DNA from: CAZYCC01 sp964645985
GTDB lineage: Bacteria; Bacillota; Clostridia; Oscillospirales; CAG-272
Length of the DNA: 37,634 nucleotides
Direction of reading: 5' to 3'
Assembly: GCA_964645985.1 (NCBI GenBank)
Contig: CAZYCC010000010.1
Location: forward strand, 1 to 37,634
Shown here in pieces: positions 26,223 to 34,899 of this stretch. The translations under genes and the position numbers were made by a program. The notes under the pieces are model-generated. The model searched no databases. It was not told the origin of the DNA and saw nothing but the letters and a program-made list of their open reading frames with translations. Positions within the stretch are counted from its first letter, which is position 1, and the number at the start of each line of letters is the position of its first letter.

Positions 26223-27416
26223 ATGGCGAAAAAGAAAATTCTCCTTTCCTTCACCGGGCCGATGGAGATCGGTGGCATCGAGCGCTCTCTTCTCTCCCTG
26301 CTCGACGCTATCGACTACGATTGCTATGATGTCGACCTCTTTCTTTACGGACACCACGGCCCGTGGTTCGATCTGATTAACCCCCGCGCGCGATTGCTGC
26401 CGCAGGTGAGGGAGCTCGCCTATCTGCGCGAGTCGATCGGAGCAAAGCTGCGCCACGGATGCTTCTACTCCGCCGCTCTGCGCGTCCGCGACGGGCTGCG
26501 CGCTCTGCTCGGCCGCCGCGTCGATGTCGACCTCACCTGGGGCGAGGTCGCTCGCCGCTGCGTGAAGCCTCTTGAGACGCGCTACGACCTCGCGCTCGGC
26601 TTTTTCCTCCCCTTCACCGTCCTCTCGGAGAAGGTGAGCGCCGCGCGCAAGGTCGGCTGGGTGCACACCGACTACACAAGCGAGCGGGGCAGTATCCCCG
26701 CGCTCACGCGCGAGTACGACACAGTCGACTATATCGCCGCGGTGAGCGACCAATGCCGCGCCTCCTTCCTTTCGATTTTCCCGCAGTACGAGGAAAAAAC
26801 CATCGTCGTGGAGAATCTCCTCTCCCCCGAGATGGTGCGCCGCCTCGCAAGCGAGCCGCTCCCCCCCGACTTTCCGCGCACCGGGCGCAACTGCGGCGGC
26901 AGCGACATTGTTTTGCTGACCGTGGGGAGGTTTGCGCCGCAAAAACGCACGGACGAGATCCCGCTGCTCTGCCGCTTGCTGCGCGAGGCGGGGCTGCCGG
27001 TCAAGTGGTGCCTTATCGGCTACGGCAGCGGTGAGGGCGAGCTGCGCGCCAACATCGAAAGAGAAGGGATGGAGGGGCAGGTTCTCCTTCTCGGGCGCAA
27101 GGAAAACCCCTATCCCTACATGAAGGCGTGCGACGTATATGTGCAGCCCAGCCGCCACGAGGGAAAAGCGGTTGTGGTGCGCGAGGCGCAAATTCTCGCC
27201 CGCCCCGTCCTCATCACCGCCTACCCCACGGCGGCAAGCCAGCTTGAGGACGGTGTCGACGGCGCTATTCTCCCGATGGACACCGGCGCCCTCGCCGCCG
27301 CGATGGCGAAAGCCCTGCGCGATCCCGCACGCCTCTCCGCCCTCGCCGAGAACTGCCGCTCCCGCGACTACTCGGGCAAAGCCGAGCTTGAGAAAATCTA
27401 CGCCCTCGCCGAATAA
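26223..27416 (+). CDS. Glycosyltransferase family 4
   Basis: A 397-residue GT-B enzyme. It has an N-terminal LLSFTGPMEIGGIERSLLS loop, KVGWVHTDYTSE in the acceptor domain, VVENLLSPEMV, LLTVGRFAPQKRTDE at the second domain, and the E-x7-E donor motif in RHEGKAVVVREAQ. It resembles the GT4 gene at 35888-37063 in size and motif order, suggesting two related transfer steps. AAAGGAGGAG at 26204-26213 precedes the ATG. It is followed 31 bases later by the first of the two GT2 paralogues. Confidence 0.87.
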   Translation: MAKKKILLSFTGPMEIGGIERSLLSLLDAIDYDCYDVDLFLYGHHGPWFDLINPRARLLPQVRELAYLRESIGAKLRHGCFYSAALRVRDGLRALLGRRVDVDLTWGEVARRCVKPLETRYDLALGFFLPFTVLSEKVSAARKVGWVHTDYTSERGSIPALTREYDTVDYIAAVSDQCRASFLSIFPQYEEKTIVVENLLSPEMVRRLASEPLPPDFPRTGRNCGGSDIVLLTVGRFAPQKRTDEIPLLCRLLREAGLPVKWCLIGYGSGEGELRANIEREGMEGQVLLLGRKENPYPYMKACDVYVQPSRHEGKAVVVREAQILARPVLITAYPTAASQLEDGVDGAILPMDTGALAAAMAKALRDPARLSALAENCRSRDYSGKAELEKIYALAE

Positions 27417-27447
27417 TCCCCGCCGCTCGCACCGACAAAAATCCGCT

Positions 27448-28443
27448 ATGTCCACACAGCTGCTTTGGGGAGACCCTGCCGTCTCGAGCGACACCGAGCT
27501 GACCATCGGCATTCCCTCCTACCGCCGCACGAGAACCCTTCGCGAGGCGATCGACAGCGTCCTCGCCCTGCCTTGCGACAAAGTCAAATTTAAGCTCCTC
27601 ATCTCGGAGGACGACACCGAAAACCATGAGGAGATAAAACGTATCATCGAGAGCTACGCAGACCCGCGCATCGTCTATTATCATAACACCCCGGCCCTTG
27701 GCATGGCGGGTAACTGGAACAACTGCATTTTCCTTTCGCGCACCAAATATGTAGCCCTCTTGCATGACGACGATATGCTCAAACCCTGCTATACCGACGT
27801 GGTCGACCGCATTATTCACCATAGCAGCGTTCCCTTTGACGTGGTCAGTTTCAACCACGACAATTTGGAAGGGGAAAATTTGGGAGTGCGCCCGGATGCC
27901 GGCACGGGGGGGGGTTCGCTTTATGACAAACTCCAGCAAAACCGCTTCCGCCGCTACACCCCGGGCGATTACTACTTCGGCGCGCTGCAGCTACTGCTCC
28001 TGCCCTCCTGCGGCACGCTTTTCGATCGCGAGAAGATGGTCGCGTGGGGCGGTTACAGCGAGCAGGACGGCAACACGACCGATGAGATATTCTTCGAGCG
28101 CTACTGCCATGAGCACGGCGCTTACTATCTGCGGCGCAATGTCGCGGTCTACCGCACGAGCGGAGACCGCCTCTCGCTCACCCGCCCGGTGAAGATCTCT
28201 TTCGTCACCGAAGGGGTCGCTCACCGCTTGGAAATGGGCGGCGTTTTCCGCTTTTGGAACCGCGTCTTCGGCGAGGCGGGGCTCAAATGGGCGATCGCCT
28301 ACCCGTGGCACGACGCCCTCTTCCCCGAGCAGAAGCTCCCGCGCTCCGCCGCCTACCGCGGGCGGCTCTACAAGGCGGTGCGCAAGGTCTATCTCTTCCT
28401 GCGCGCCCTTCGGGTGGGTCTTTTCGCGAAAAAACTCCCGTAA
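27448..28443 (+). CDS. Glycosyltransferase family 2, paralogue A with an in-frame G9 tract (phase ON)
   Basis: A 331-residue GT2 enzyme: LTIGIPSYRRTRTLREAIDS, LISEDDTENHEE, HDDD (106-109) as the metal site, and a C-terminal half ending in a basic helix. Residues about 154-156 are encoded by nine G at 27906-27914 (DAGTGGGSLYDK), and the frame is intact. It is a tandem paralogue of the next gene: the first 180 bases are almost identical, and the ends (FWNRVFGEAGLKWA, YPWHDALFP) match as well. The open frame extends upstream into the previous gene, but homology to paralogue B fixes the start at the ATG at 27448. No Shine-Dalgarno is seen. Adding or losing one or two G would truncate it, so expression is probably switchable. 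Confidence 0.87.
   Translation: MSTQLLWGDPAVSSDTELTIGIPSYRRTRTLREAIDSVLALPCDKVKFKLLISEDDTENHEEIKRIIESYADPRIVYYHNTPALGMAGNWNNCIFLSRTKYVALLHDDDMLKPCYTDVVDRIIHHSSVPFDVVSFNHDNLEGENLGVRPDAGTGGGSLYDKLQQNRFRRYTPGDYYFGALQLLLLPSCGTLFDREKMVAWGGYSEQDGNTTDEIFFERYCHEHGAYYLRRNVAVYRTSGDRLSLTRPVKISFVTEGVAHRLEMGGVFRFWNRVFGEAGLKWAIAYPWHDALFPEQKLPRSAAYRGRLYKAVRKVYLFLRALRVGLFAKKLP
27906..27914 (+). repeat. Poly-G tract (G9), gene in frame
   Basis: Nine G on the coding strand of GT2 paralogue A, encoding a short Gly run in a loop absent from paralogue B (which reads RPDDKGLYGK here). The gene is open, so this is the ON length. Confidence 0.9.
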
Positions 28444-28460
28444 ATTAAAGGATTGCTTCT

Positions 28461-29460
28461 ATGTCCACACAGCTGCTTTGGGGAGATCCTGCCGTCACCG
28501 GGGACACCGAGCTGACCATCGGCATTCCCTCCTACCGCCGCACGAGGACCCTTCGCGAGGCGATCGACAGCGTCCTCGCCCTGCCCCGCGACAAGGTAAA
28601 GTTTCAGCTGATTATCTCGGAGGATGAGTCGGATCGGCACGAGGAGATTCGGCAAATCGTCGAGAGCTACGGCGACCCGCGCATTGTCTACTACTACAAC
28701 ACTCCCGCCCTCGGGATGAACGAGAACTGGACGCAGTGCGCACGCCTTGCAAAGACGAAATACATCGCCCTCCTCCACGACGATGACTACCTCAAGCCAA
28801 ATTACCTCGATGTCGTCGACAATCTCCTCCACCGCAGCCCGGTTCACTTCGATGTCGTCAGTTTCAACCACGACATCCTGCAAGACGCGGACGGCATTAT
28901 TCGCCCCCGCCCGGACGACAAGGGCCTCTACGGCAAGCTGCAAAAGAACCGCTTTCGCCGCCACACCCCGGGTGACTTTTATTTCGGCGCGCTCCAGTGC
29001 CTGCTGATGCCCTCCTGCGGTATCCACTTCTATAGGGAAAGCTTGCTCGGGGGGGGGGGGCTACAAGAAGGAATACGGGTATCTGTCTGACCTCATTTTC
29101 TTTGAGATATTCTGCCACGACCACGACGCCTATTATTTGCAGAAGAATGTCGCGGTCGCGCGCGCGGGCGAGGACAACATCTCCCGCGCTCGCACAACAA
29201 AAATCGCCTTCACCACCGAGGGCGTGGCGCACCGCCTGAAAATGGGCGGCGTCTACCGCTTCTGGAACCGCGTCTTTGGCGAGGCGGGGCTCAAATGGGC
29301 GCTCTCCTACCCTTGGCACGACGCCCTCTTCCCCGGGGAGAAAATTTCCGCCCCCTCGCGCGCGCGCGGGCAGCTCTACCGCCTTGTGCGCGAGATTTAC
29401 CTCGCGGCGCGCGGCATATGGGTGGGACTTTTCTCCCGCCGCTACAAGGACAACGCATGA
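28461..29460 (+). CDS. Glycosyltransferase family 2, paralogue B, out of frame at a G12 tract (phase OFF)
   Basis: This gene begins almost identically to paralogue A (MSTQLLWGDPAV, IGIPSYRRTRTLREAIDS, HDDDYLKPN metal site). It is open to a run of twelve G at 29049-29060, after which the assembled frame ends in LQEGIRVSV and a stop. Removing one G restores YKKEYGYLSDLIFFEIF and the rest through FWNRVFGEAGLKWALSYPW to the TGA at 29458-29460. The restored protein has 332 residues against 331 in paralogue A, which is strong evidence that G11 (or G14) is the ON length. AAAGGA lies about eight bases before the ATG. The stop overlaps the start of the next gene (ATGA). Either phase variation or a homopolymer error explains the break; the first fits the neighbouring tracts. 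Confidence 0.85.
29049..29060 (+). repeat. Poly-G tract (G12), gene out of frame
   Basis: Twelve G on the coding strand of GT2 paralogue B. It lies at a different site from the tract of paralogue A, so the two tracts arose separately after duplication. Confidence 0.9.
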
Positions 29461-30622
29461 ACACCACCTACGGCAGAGATGATGCCCGCATGACCCACGG
29501 CATGGCGATCCTCGCGATGCTCGTCCTCCATCTCTTCTGCCGCACCGGCGATAAGGTCTTCGGCAAGCCTCTTCTTTGGCTGACCCCGGAAGTCCCCGCC
29601 GTATATCTGTGCGGCTTTTTCGCCGAGATTTGCGTGACGGTCTACTCGCTCGGCGTGGGCTACGCGCAAATGCTCATGGTAGAGGAAGGGAGGAGCAGCT
29701 ATCGCGTGAACCTGCGCCGTATCCTGCGCCTGATGGGAAACTACTGGGTGGTGGTTGTGCTGTTCAGTATAGCGGGACTATTGANNNNNNNNNNCCCCCC
29801 CCCCCCCGCCACCCACCGGGGGGGGGGCCGCGCCCCCCCCCCCCGCGCCACACTCCCCCGGCGCCCCGGGGGGGGGGGCGGGTTCCCGGATCGCCGCTTG
29901 ATTTTGTGAAGACGCTTTTCCTCCTTCACAGCTATAACGGCGCGTGGTGGTATCTGCACAGCTATGTTCTCCTTCTGCTGCTTCCTCCCGCCGTTCTTCT
30001 CTTCCCGGTAAAAAAGCTCCCGCCGGCGGTGGGCCTTGCCGGATGCTTCCTCCTACAGGTCGGCTTCAATCTCCTCGCGCGCTGTATCCCCTTCCCCACC
30101 GCGGTGGGCATCGCCCCGGTCGATTACCTCGGCGAGGAGCTGCGCCGCCTCTGCTCGATTCTCCCCGCCGTCTGGGCGGGCGCCTGCCTTTGCCGCGCAA
30201 GAGCTGTGGAGCGGCTCGGCGCGTGGGGCAACCGCCGCTTCTCCCCGCGCGCGGGGAGGGCGCTCCTCTTCGCGGCGTACGCTATTCTCTTCGCGGGATA
30301 TACCCTCCTGCATAAGGCGGTGCTCTGCGGCGCGGTGGGTGTCCTCACCTTCCTGCTCTTCAACCTCTGGAAGAAATCCGCCCCCGTGCGCAAAATTTTC
30401 CTCTTCCTAGGCTGCCACTCAACGAACATTTGGCTCACGCATATGTTCTTCTACGTTTCGGTCTTCCCGGGCCTCGTGCAGAAGGCGGTATACCCCATTC
30501 CGATGCTCCTCTTCCTCCTCGCCCTGACAGTAGCCTCCTCCTATGTGATTAAAGGGGTCGAGCGGGGCTGCTCCCTCCTTTGGCGCGCCGCGCGCCGGCA
30601 TCTCCCCTCCCGCTCCTGCTAA
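29457..30622 (+). CDS. Acyltransferase-3 membrane protein, broken by a 10-N gap and G/C homopolymers
   Basis: The N-terminal part (frame of the ATG at 29457) reads MTHGMAILAMLVLHLFCR, PEVPAVYLCGFFAEICV and LRRILRLMGNYWVVVVLF, typical of acyltransferase-3 enzymes. After a 10-N gap and about 95 bases of long C and G runs, the C-terminal part resumes in another frame: LLHSYNGAWWYLHSYVLLLL, GCHSTNIWLTHMFFYV and further spans to the stop at 30620-30622. The two halves clearly belong to one gene of about 380 residues. The sequence at 29785-29890 is implausible as protein (runs of Pro and Gly) and is probably a misassembled or unreadable long poly-G tract like those in the neighbours. The ON/OFF state cannot be told. 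Confidence 0.7.
29785..29890. repeat. N gap plus scrambled C/G homopolymer block
   Basis: Ten N are followed by C13, G10, C12 and another G10 separated by short GC-rich spacers. It lies inside the second acyltransferase gene at the point where the frame changes. Alternating long C and G runs next to a gap suggest that reads failed in a long poly-G tract, so the sequence here should not be trusted base by base. Confidence 0.8.
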
Positions 30623-30628
30623 GTTTCT

Positions 30629-31711
30629 ATGCCCACCTGCGCCGCTTCTCCTCCCACGCCCCGCGCGCGAGATCTTTCCGCCGACATCGCGCGCGGCCTT
30701 GTCATCACGATGGTGGTGATGGGGCACTGCTCCTCGGTCGACCGCCTCGGGCTGCGCCTCATCGGCGCGTTCCATATGCCCTTCTTCTTCCTCCAGTCCG
30801 GCGCGCTGACCGCGCGGCGGGATACCGATCGCGGGGGGGGGGGGGGGGGTGAGAGGACCCTGCAAGATGTTGCCTCGCGCGTAAAACTTCGCGCCGCCGC
30901 CTCGACACTGATTCCTTATTTTATTTTCGACAGTCTCTTCGCCCTCTACACCGGCGTTATCGGGCACCTTGACGCCCCGCGTGAGATTCTGCCGGCGCTT
31001 CTTTCCTCGGCGCGCTCCATCCTCACGCTGAACGGCACGACGGTTACCTGGTTCCTCCCCGCGCTCCTGCTTGCGAAGGTCGCTTTTGTCCTGATTTCGC
31101 GCTCCCGCGCGCTCGCCCTGCCGCTCACCGCTGCAATTTTCCTCGCGGGATTGCTCGTTCCCTGCCCGCCCTACTGCGCCGTTCTTTGGCGCGCCGCCGT
31201 TGGGCTCGGCTTCTTCACGATGGGGGTCCTCCTTGCCCCGATCGCGATGAAGAAATGGCGCCTTCTCCCGACGATCGCTCTCGCCGCTCTCTTCGTCCCC
31301 ATCGCCCTTGCAAACGGCTCGGTCGGCATCGTCTCACTCTCCTTCGGTAACCCCGTGCGCTTCGTCGCGGCGGCGCTGCTCGGCAGCGCGCTTGTCGTGC
31401 AAGTGTCGATTCGGCTCGCGCACGCCTTCTGCGGGGAAGGGAAGCGCGCCCCCGTCCTGCGCCTCCTCGCCCGCTTCGGCGAGAGCTCGCTCGTTATTCT
31501 CTGCACGCACCCCTTCCTCATCGAGCCGCTGCGCTTGCTCGATTACAAGCTCTTCGGCTCGCTCCTGCCGCGCTGCGGCGCCGCCGAACCGATCGTCTTT
31601 GCCGCCCTCGTTATGGCGCTTGAGTGCGCGGTGATTCCCCTCGCCCACCGCCCGTTTGCCCCGCTCTTTGGTAGGCGCAATACCCCGCGAAAGGACCCCG
31701 CCCATGAATAA
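30629..31711 (+). CDS. Acyltransferase-3 membrane protein with an in-frame G17 tract (phase ON)
   Basis: A 360-residue polytopic O-acyltransferase. It has SADIARGLVITMVVMGHCSS near the start (the D-x-x-RG...H box of the family), HMPFFFLQSG, then a run of six Gly coded by seventeen G at 30833-30849, then KLRAAASTLIPYFIF, TVTWFLPALLL and about eight further spans. The tract sits in the same loop, just before the R..A..IPY-F span, as the G10 tract of the acyltransferase at 23287, showing that this loop tolerates a Gly run of changing length. The frame is open throughout, so the assembled state is ON. It starts seven bases after the previous stop with no Shine-Dalgarno and overlaps the start of the next gene. 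Confidence 0.87.
   Translation: MPTCAASPPTPRARDLSADIARGLVITMVVMGHCSSVDRLGLRLIGAFHMPFFFLQSGALTARRDTDRGGGGGGERTLQDVASRVKLRAAASTLIPYFIFDSLFALYTGVIGHLDAPREILPALLSSARSILTLNGTTVTWFLPALLLAKVAFVLISRSRALALPLTAAIFLAGLLVPCPPYCAVLWRAAVGLGFFTMGVLLAPIAMKKWRLLPTIALAALFVPIALANGSVGIVSLSFGNPVRFVAAALLGSALVVQVSIRLAHAFCGEGKRAPVLRLLARFGESSLVILCTHPFLIEPLRLLDYKLFGSLLPRCGAAEPIVFAALVMALECAVIPLAHRPFAPLFGRRNTPRKDPAHE
30833..30849 (+). repeat. Poly-G tract (G17), gene in frame
   Basis: Seventeen consecutive G on the coding strand, the longest tract in the window, encoding six Gly. Such a run in a coding sequence is hard to keep without frequent length change, and the true length may vary between cells. Confidence 0.9.
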
Positions 31712-32775
31712 CCCGCCGTTGAAATCAAGAACCGCGGGGGGGGGGGGGTTCCGGCTCTCAAAAGCTCTGCTGTTTTATTACCCACTATTTCGGCAAGATC
31801 CCCGCAACGACCCCCGCCTTTCTCCTGACGGTGCGCGCCAACCCGGGCTTTGATTGGATTCTCCTTACAGACGATCACACTCCCTACGATTTCCCGGCGA
31901 ATCTGACGGTCAAGTATTATACCCTTAGCGAGCTCGCCGCGCGGTTTCAAAGTTGCTTCGATTTCCCCATCAGCCTTTCGAGCATCCGCAAAATTTGCGA
32001 CTATCGACCCGCGTTCGGCGATATTTTTCGGGAAGAGCTAAATGGCTACGATTATTGGGGCTACTGCGATATGGACGAGTTCTTCGGGGACCTCGCCGCT
32101 TATCTCACGCCCGATTACCTCTCCCGCTACGATAAACTTTTCTGCTACGGGCATATGACCATTCTGCGCAACAGCGAGCAAATGCGCACGCTCTATCGCC
32201 ATCCCGTTCCCGCAAACTTCCCCCTTCGCCCCGACTATCTCTACCGCGACTATCGTGAGGTTTACGCGGGCGCTCCAGACGGCTGCGTCTATGAGGAAAA
32301 CGGGATGTTGCTCCTCTGCGAGTCTGCCGGGGTTCGCTCCTGTTACGATCATCTCTTCGCCGACGTTATCCCATACCGCAGCCGCTTCCGCTCGGTCAAT
32401 TGGGACCCGCGCGACAATTCCTCGCGCGCAGAGTCCCCGCGAGACTTCGTTGTTCTCTGGGATGAGGGGCGCGTCTTTCTCATCGGGGAGGAGGGCGGCG
32501 CGCTCGTGCGGCGCGAGGTGCTCTACGCGCATCTGCAAAAGCGCCCGCTCTCAATGCGCCGCTTCGACCCCGCCTGCCGCCGCTTCCTCATCTACCCCAA
32601 CCGCGTCCACTCCCTGCGCGAGGGCGAGGACACCAGCGCCGCCGTGCGTGCGGCTCTGCGCCGCACAAACGCCCGCGCCCTCCTTCATATCGACGAGGGC
32701 CGCCGCTCCCTGCAAGGGAAAGCGTTCCTCTGGCGGCACCGCTTCCGCAAATATATCCTCCGCCGCCCCGACTAA
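31704..32775 (+). CDS. DUF6625-like protein (copy 2), out of frame at a G13 tract (phase OFF)
   Basis: The ATG at 31704 overlaps the end of the acyltransferase gene. Eleven codons later comes a run of thirteen G (31736-31748), after which the assembled frame ends at a TGA near 31853. One frame over, the protein is a clear DUF6625-like member: CCFITHYFGKIPATTPAFLL, FDWILLTDDHTPYDFP, DYWGYCDMDEFFGDL (DxD-like) and so on to the stop at 32775. Losing one G (G12) or gaining two (G15) joins the two parts into about 356 residues. A start at 31834 or nearby would cut off the conserved YFGKIP motif, so the frameshifted long form is preferred. It is probably a switchable sugar-transfer or sugar-modifying step. 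Confidence 0.78.
31736..31748 (+). repeat. Poly-G tract (G13), gene out of frame
   Basis: Thirteen G on the coding strand eleven codons after the start of the second DUF6625-like gene. A tract this close to the start gives an almost complete OFF when out of frame. Confidence 0.9.
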
Positions 32776-32790
32776 CCCGAGCGCTCATCT

Positions 32791-33888
32791 ATGACCGTCA
32801 AGACCATCACCTGCCACGACGTGTACAATGCGGGTGCCTCCCTGCAGGCGTACGCGCTCGCCGCTTATCTTCGCGCGCAGGGCGCGGACACGCAGATTAT
32901 CGACTATAAGCCCCCTTACCTTTGCCACTACAAGCTCTGGGGTGTCGGCAACGAGGACTACCACCGTCCGCTGCTCTGGCAGGCGTACAACCTTGCGAAG
33001 CTGCCCGGGCGCATCAAGGCGCGCCGCAGCGAAAAGAAAAAGGCGTTTGACGACTTTACCGCGCGCTATCTCCCGCTCACCCCCCGCCGATACGGCTCCT
33101 TCGAGGAGCTGCGCGCCGACCCCCCTCCCGCCGACCTCTACATCGCCGGCAGCGACCAGATTTGGAACCCCCTCTTTCAAAACGGGCGCGACCCCGCCTT
33201 TTTCCTCGATTTTGCCCCGCGCGGCAGCGTCCGCGCCTCCTATGCGGCGAGCTTCGCTACCGATCGCCTCCCCGGCGAGCATAAGCGCGCGATTGCCGAG
33301 CGCCTTACCCGCATGGACCGCATCTCCGTGCGCGAGAGCTCCGGCCTTGACATCTTGAAAGACCTTGGGATCACTGGCGGCGTGCGCGTCCCCGACCCGG
33401 TCTTTCTCCTCGACGCGGCGCATTGGCAGGCGATGACCTCTCCCCCGCCAATAAGCGAGCCCTACCTCCTCGTCTACGATTTCGATAGGAGCCCCGCGCT
33501 TGCCGACTTTGCCCGCGAGACGGCGCGAGAGCACGGCTGGAGAATTCTCTCGCTTTTTCCTTGCGACTTTGCGGATGAGGTGTACTCGCGCGGCGGGCCG
33601 CTCGCCTTCCTTTCGCTTATTTACGGCGCGTCGTTTGTCCTCTCGAACTCCTTCCACGCAACGGCGTTTGCCCTCCTTTTCGGGCGCGATTTCGCCCTGA
33701 CCCTGCGCGAGGAGGACATCAACGCGCGCCTGCTCGACCTGCTCAATCTGTTCGGCGCGAGAGGGCGGCTCCTCGCCCCCGGCGCGCGCCTCACCCCGCT
33801 CGACGGAGGGCGCGTTGCCGAGACCATCGCCGCCGAGCGCGAGCGCGGGCAGTCCTACCTGCAGTCTCTGCTCAAAACAAAGCCATGA
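32791..33888 (+). CDS. Polysaccharide pyruvyl transferase family protein
   Basis: A 365-residue cytoplasmic enzyme with the family hallmarks: an N-terminal TITCHDVYNAGASLQAYAL, the AGSDQIWNP box, ASYAASFATD, RISVRESSGLDILKDLGI, VPDPVFLLD, and the SNSFHATAFALLFG motif near the end. Members (CsaB/WcaK type) transfer pyruvate from phosphoenolpyruvate to sugars of capsules or secondary wall polymers, making acidic ketals. It starts 15 bases after the DUF6625-like gene without a Shine-Dalgarno, and its last codons overlap the next GT2 gene (ATGA). It has no G tract. Confidence 0.87.
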   Translation: MTVKTITCHDVYNAGASLQAYALAAYLRAQGADTQIIDYKPPYLCHYKLWGVGNEDYHRPLLWQAYNLAKLPGRIKARRSEKKKAFDDFTARYLPLTPRRYGSFEELRADPPPADLYIAGSDQIWNPLFQNGRDPAFFLDFAPRGSVRASYAASFATDRLPGEHKRAIAERLTRMDRISVRESSGLDILKDLGITGGVRVPDPVFLLDAAHWQAMTSPPPISEPYLLVYDFDRSPALADFARETAREHGWRILSLFPCDFADEVYSRGGPLAFLSLIYGASFVLSNSFHATAFALLFGRDFALTLREEDINARLLDLLNLFGARGRLLAPGARLTPLDGGRVAETIAAERERGQSYLQSLLKTKP

Positions 33889-34898
33889 CCCCGACTGTTT
33901 CGGTCATCATCCCGGTCTACCGCGTGCAGGATTTCTTATCCCGCTGCGTCGACAGCGTCCTTGCGCAGTCTCTATCGGATATTGAGGCGATCCTCGTCGA
34001 CGACGGCTCGCCCGACGCCTGCCCCGCCCTTTGCGATGCCTACGCCGCCCGCGAGGAGCGCGTGTCGGTTGTGCACAAGGCAAACGGCGGCCTCGGCTCG
34101 GCGCGCAATGCCGGCATGGACGCGGCGCGCGGCAAGTATGTTTTCTTCGTCGACAGCGACGACTGGATAGATGAGGACACCCTCGCCTCTCTTGTCGATG
34201 TCGCCGAGCGCAGCGGCGCCGACTTTGTGCGCTACCGCCCGATGTTCGCCGGCTGGCCCGGCCGCGAGGACGGCTCGCTTTGCGACTTCGGCACCGAGCG
34301 GGGGCTGCGCGAGGGGCTGTACGATCGCGCCGGCATCGAGCGGGATCTGCTGCCCCGCCTCATCGCGACCCCGCAGCTCACGCTCGGTGTGATTGTCGCC
34401 GCGTGGCGCTCGCTCTACCGGCGGGACTTCCTCGAGGCGCACCACCTGCGCTTTTACGATGAGATCCGCTACTCGGAGGATACCATCTTCAGCGCGCGCG
34501 TGGTGATGGCGGCGCGGTCTTTCTACTACCTCGACGGCGCGCGCTTCTACCACTACTTTTACAATCCCGCCTCGATCACCAAGTCCTTCCGCGCCGACCG
34601 CTGGAGCTCCTGCAAGGCGCTCATCGCCCGCTTCGAGCAGGACTTCGCTCATCACCCCACTTTTGACTTTACAAATCAGCTCTGGCTGCAGAAGATCTAC
34701 TGCGTCCTCACCGCCCTCTCGCAAAGCTCCTTCCTGCGCGAGGGGCGCGAGCGCGTCGCCTATATCCGCACAATCTGCGAGGATGAGGTGACGGTCCGCG
34801 CGATGCGCCACCTTGACCTTGTCGATGTCGGCCCCAAGCAAAAGCTCTACCTGCGCCTTGTGAAATGGAAGGCGACGCACCTGCTCGCCGCCCTGTAG
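33885..34898 (+). CDS. Glycosyltransferase family 2
   Basis: A 337-residue GT2 enzyme of the common capsule type: VSVIIPVYRVQDFLSRCVDS, ILVDDGSPDACP (D39, D40), GGLGSARNAGMDAARG, and the metal site DSDD (90-93). Later motifs YSEDTIFSARVV and FYHYFYNPASI fit the family. It begins inside the last codons of the pyruvyl transferase gene (four-base overlap) and ends two bases before the next gene, so the three are probably translated together. Substrate unknown. Confidence 0.9.
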   Translation: MTPTVSVIIPVYRVQDFLSRCVDSVLAQSLSDIEAILVDDGSPDACPALCDAYAAREERVSVVHKANGGLGSARNAGMDAARGKYVFFVDSDDWIDEDTLASLVDVAERSGADFVRYRPMFAGWPGREDGSLCDFGTERGLREGLYDRAGIERDLLPRLIATPQLTLGVIVAAWRSLYRRDFLEAHHLRFYDEIRYSEDTIFSARVVMAARSFYYLDGARFYHYFYNPASITKSFRADRWSSCKALIARFEQDFAHHPTFDFTNQLWLQKIYCVLTALSQSSFLREGRERVAYIRTICEDEVTVRAMRHLDLVDVGPKQKLYLRLVKWKATHLLAAL

Positions 34899-34899
34899 T

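Noticed and set aside
25935..27512. A 525-codon minus-strand open frame
   Set aside because: It lies opposite two clear glycosyltransferase genes and encodes a low-complexity, charged peptide without motifs.
23287..32775. Reading the three frameshifted genes as dead pseudogenes
   Set aside because: Each break sits exactly in a G run and is repaired by one base, with no other stop or decay. A systematic +1 error by the assembler is still possible and is noted as the main alternative.
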